Assembly: GCA_022448005.1 (NCBI GenBank)
Contig: JAKUTK010000011.1
Coordinates: 42,557-106,556, forward strand
Direction of reading: 5' to 3'
Source: Pseudomonas sp.
GTDB lineage: Bacteria > Pseudomonadota > Gammaproteobacteria > Pseudomonadales > Pseudomonadaceae
Length of the DNA: 64,000 nucleotides
Shown: positions 61,949-64,000 of the stretch, in pieces
How positions within the stretch are numbered: position 1 is the stretch's first letter
How the letters are laid out: each line of letters starts with the position of its first letter
Translations under genes and position numbers: made by a program
The notes under the pieces: model-generated
What the model saw: only the letters and a program-made list of their open reading frames with translations
What the model was told of the DNA's origin: nothing
Databases searched by the model: none

Positions 61949-63277
61949 TCAGCGAAGCATTCCGCTGCCGTAGCCCTTCAGGTTGGCTTTTTTCATCAGG
62001 GAATCGTACTGGTGGGACATCAGGTGTGACTGCACTTGAGACATGAAGTCCATTACAACCACGACCACAATCAGCAACGAGGTCCCGCCAAGGTAGAACG
62101 GCACATTTGCAGCAACCACAAGGAACTGAGGAAGCAAGCAAACAGCCGTCATGTACAGGGCACCGAACAAGGTCAAGCGGGTCAGCACACCATCGATATA
62201 GCGCGCCGACTGCTCACCAGGACGAATCCCTGGAATAAACGCACCGGACTTCTTCAAGTTTTCTGCAACGTCTTTAGGGTTGAACATCAACGCCGTATAG
62301 AAGAAGCAGAAGAAGATGATTCCGGCACTGAACAACAGGATATTCAATGGCTGACCGGGAGCAATCGACTGCGAGATATCAGCCAGCCAGCTCATGCTTT
62401 CGGACTGACCAAACCACTGACCCAATGACGCTGGGAACAATAGAATGCTGCTCGCAAAGATTGCTGGAATCACGCCAGCCATATTGACTTTCAAGGGCAA
62501 GTGGCTTGTCTGTGCAGCGAAGACCTTACGACCCTGCTGACGCTTGGCGTAATGCACGGCGATTCGCCGCTGACCACGCTCAATGAAGACCACAAAACCA
62601 ATGATCGCAACGGCCAGAAGCCCCACCGCCAACAGCGCAATGATATTGACATCACCTTGGCGAGCTGACTCGAAGGACTGCCCTAGGGCGCCCGGCAAAC
62701 CAGCAACGATACCGGCAAAGATCAACATCGAAATGCCGTTACCGACGCCACGTTCAGTGATCTGCTCACCCAGCCACATCATGAACATCGCTCCCGCCAC
62801 AAACGTGGTGATGGCGACGAAGTAGAAGCCGAAGTCACTGCTGAATGCGACACCTTGCCCGGCCAGACCGACGGACATACCGATGGCCTGCACGATAGCC
62901 AGCACCAGCGCCAGATAGCGCGTGTACTGACTGATCTTGCGGCGACCGGCCTCGCCTTCCTTCTTCAACTGCTCAAGCTGCGGGCTGACGGCTGTCATAA
63001 GCTGCATGATGATCGATGCCGAGATGTACGGCATGATCCCCAGTGCAAAGATGCTCATGCGCTCCAGCGCACCACCTGAAAACATGTTGAACAGACTAAG
63101 GATGGTCCCTTCGTTCTGACGGAACAGCTCGGCCAACCTGTCGGGATTGATCCCCGGCACCGGGATGTGCGCCCCTACTCGATAGACGATGATCGCCATC
63201 AGCAAAAAGCGCAGACGAGCCCAGAGTTCAGACAGCCCGCCATTACTCAGCGCGGAGAGAGCACCTTGCTTAGCCAT
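61949..63277 (-). CDS. secY: Preprotein translocase subunit SecY
   Basis: 442-residue, ten-helix channel of the Sec translocon. Landmarks: [26 protein letters not shown] at helix 1, [27 protein letters not shown] (plug and helix 2), [17 protein letters not shown] in cytoplasmic loop 4 and [20 protein letters not shown] in loop 5 near the C-terminus. It starts one base from the rplO stop, as usual in the spc operon. It secretes the many signal-peptide proteins in this window. Confidence 0.98.
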   Translation of the reverse strand: MAKQGALSALSNGGLSELWARLRFLLMAIIVYRVGAHIPVPGINPDRLAELFRQNEGTILSLFNMFSGGALERMSIFALGIMPYISASIIMQLMTAVSPQLEQLKKEGEAGRRKISQYTRYLALVLAIVQAIGMSVGLAGQGVAFSSDFGFYFVAITTFVAGAMFMMWLGEQITERGVGNGISMLIFAGIVAGLPGALGQSFESARQGDVNIIALLAVGLLAVAIIGFVVFIERGQRRIAVHYAKRQQGRKVFAAQTSHLPLKVNMAGVIPAIFASSILLFPASLGQWFGQSESMSWLADISQSIAPGQPLNILLFSAGIIFFCFFYTALMFNPKDVAENLKKSGAFIPGIRPGEQSARYIDGVLTRLTLFGALYMTAVCLLPQFLVVAANVPFYLGGTSLLIVVVVVMDFMSQVQSHLMSHQYDSLMKKANLKGYGSGMLR

Positions 63278-63712
63278 TTATTCCTCGAACTTGCCGCCAG
63301 CTGCTTCGATAGCCGCACGCGCACCTTTGGTGGCTGCGATGCCTTTCAGGGTCACAGCGCGACCAACCTCACCGGACAGCATGATTTTCACACGCTGCAC
63401 GTTCTGGTTGATGACGTTGGCATCCTTGAGGCTCTGCACGGAGACAACATCGCCTTCGACCTTGGCCAGCTCGGATGTGCGCACTTCCGCACGATCCATG
63501 GCCTTGAGCGATACGAAGCCGAACTTCGGCAGACGACGATGCAACGGCTGCTGACCACCCTCGAACCCAGGAGCAATCTTGCCACCGGAACGGGAAGTCT
63601 GACCCTTGTGACCACGGCCACCGGTCTTACCCAGACCGCTACCGATACCACGACCAGGACGAAGCTTTTCGCGACGGGCACCCGGCGCAGAACGCAGATC
63701 GTTCAGTTGCAT
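63278..63712 (-). CDS. rplO: 50S ribosomal protein L15
   Basis: 144 residues: [20 protein letters not shown] at the N-terminus, the Gly-rich [25 protein letters not shown] segment (in part), and [20 protein letters not shown] late-assembling protein of the large subunit. It lies between rpmD and secY. Confidence 0.98.
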   Translation of the reverse strand: MQLNDLRSAPGARREKLRPGRGIGSGLGKTGGRGHKGQTSRSGGKIAPGFEGGQQPLHRRLPKFGFVSLKAMDRAEVRTSELAKVEGDVVSVQSLKDANVINQNVQRVKIMLSGEVGRAVTLKGIAATKGARAAIEAAGGKFEE

Positions 63713-63715
63713 GGC

Positions 63716-63895
63716 TTAGCCCTCCACACGGAGCATGTAATAAGCCTTGTTGATCATGCCGCGATTCTCAGGAGTATCCTGAACCTCGACAGTGTGACCA
63801 ATGCGTCGAAGGCCGAGGCCCTTTACGCACAGCTTGTGATTGGGGATACGACCGCTGACGCTTTTAATCAGCGTGACCTTGACGGTGTTAGCCAT
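63716..63895 (-). CDS. rpmD: 50S ribosomal protein L30
   Basis: 59 residues, read as [16 protein letters not shown], with the conserved [23 protein letters not shown] (in part) and ending Y-Y-M-L-R-V-E-G. It is three bases upstream of rplO and two bases downstream of rpsE in the spc operon. Confidence 0.97.
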   Translation of the reverse strand: MANTVKVTLIKSVSGRIPNHKLCVKGLGLRRIGHTVEVQDTPENRGMINKAYYMLRVEG

Positions 63896-63897
63896 GA

Positions 63898-64000
63898 TCA
63901 GGAAATCTCCTCGACGCTCTTGCCACGCTTGGCGGCGATCGACTCAGGCGATTGCATAGCCTTCAACCCCTTGAAAGTGGCATGAACCACGTTCACCGGA
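63898..64000 (-). CDS. rpsE: 30S ribosomal protein S5, partial (C-terminal 34 codons)
   Basis: Only the C-terminus lies in the window: [25 protein letters not shown] then V-E-E-I-S and stop TGA at 63900-63898. The rest is upstream, beyond position 64000. Identification rests on this tail and on spc operon order. Confidence 0.93.

Overview
The window is a high-GC gammaproteobacterial chromosome segment. Gene content and order point to the Pseudomonas/Stutzerimonas (P. stutzeri) group. Several blocks match the order I know from P. aeruginosa PAO1: the serine dehydratase / choline ABC / betIBA block (PA5372-PA5379), colR-colS-methyltransferase-inaA (PA4378-PA4381), the zinc ABC operon with oprG and two sugar-nucleotide genes (PA4063-PA4069), ssb-MFS-uvrA (PA4232-PA4234), and the alpha/spc ribosomal operons (PA4237 onward). 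This reading is from sequence and memory only. I saw no tRNA, rRNA, CRISPR, prophage or transposase.

Layout. 1-14.3 kb is a choline, glycine betaine and choline-sulfate island: a partial L-serine dehydratase, a cbcVWX-type ABC importer with two tandem binding proteins, betI-betB-betA, and a convergent betC (choline sulfatase)-choX pair with a divergent LysR regulator. 14.3-26.4 kb is mixed housekeeping: fpr, rlmG, a MerR gene with its carboxymuconolactone-decarboxylase-like target, an MFS exporter, a mocA-like gene upstream of a three-subunit molybdenum aldehyde/xanthine oxidoreductase, an NCS2 purine permease and trmA. 26.4-37.6 kb is the most interesting part. It holds ColR/ColS with envelope genes (methyltransferase, InaA-type kinase, dgkA). 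Divergent to these is an operon of a thermostable-hemolysin-family protein, a fused acyl-adenylate ligase / heme-oxygenase-like diiron protein, an SDR and a TPR protein, followed by a PmrAB/QseBC-type two-component system and a cytochrome b561.

37.6-42.1 kb carries moeA-moaB and small membrane or periplasmic genes. 42.1-51.5 kb looks like a zinc-starvation locus. A His-rich periplasmic protein with an ABC/FtsX-type exporter and a DUF3299 protein converges on a TonB2/TtpC-type energy-transduction operon. Both operons are preceded by almost the same Zur-like 15-mer. OprG, two nucleotide-sugar genes, ssb, an MFS gene and uvrA follow, then the alpha operon and the distal spc operon on the minus strand, ending inside rpsE.

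Sequence-level regulation is unusually readable here. There is a BetI operator over its promoter, a MerR-type dyad, two copies of a ColR-type site, two CTTAAG-type (PmrA/QseB) boxes placed at the same distance from two start codons, and two Zur-like boxes. Repeats include a 143-bp MITE-like element with 18-bp terminal inverted repeats and a family of GTAGGGTGGA...TCCACC hairpins between genes.
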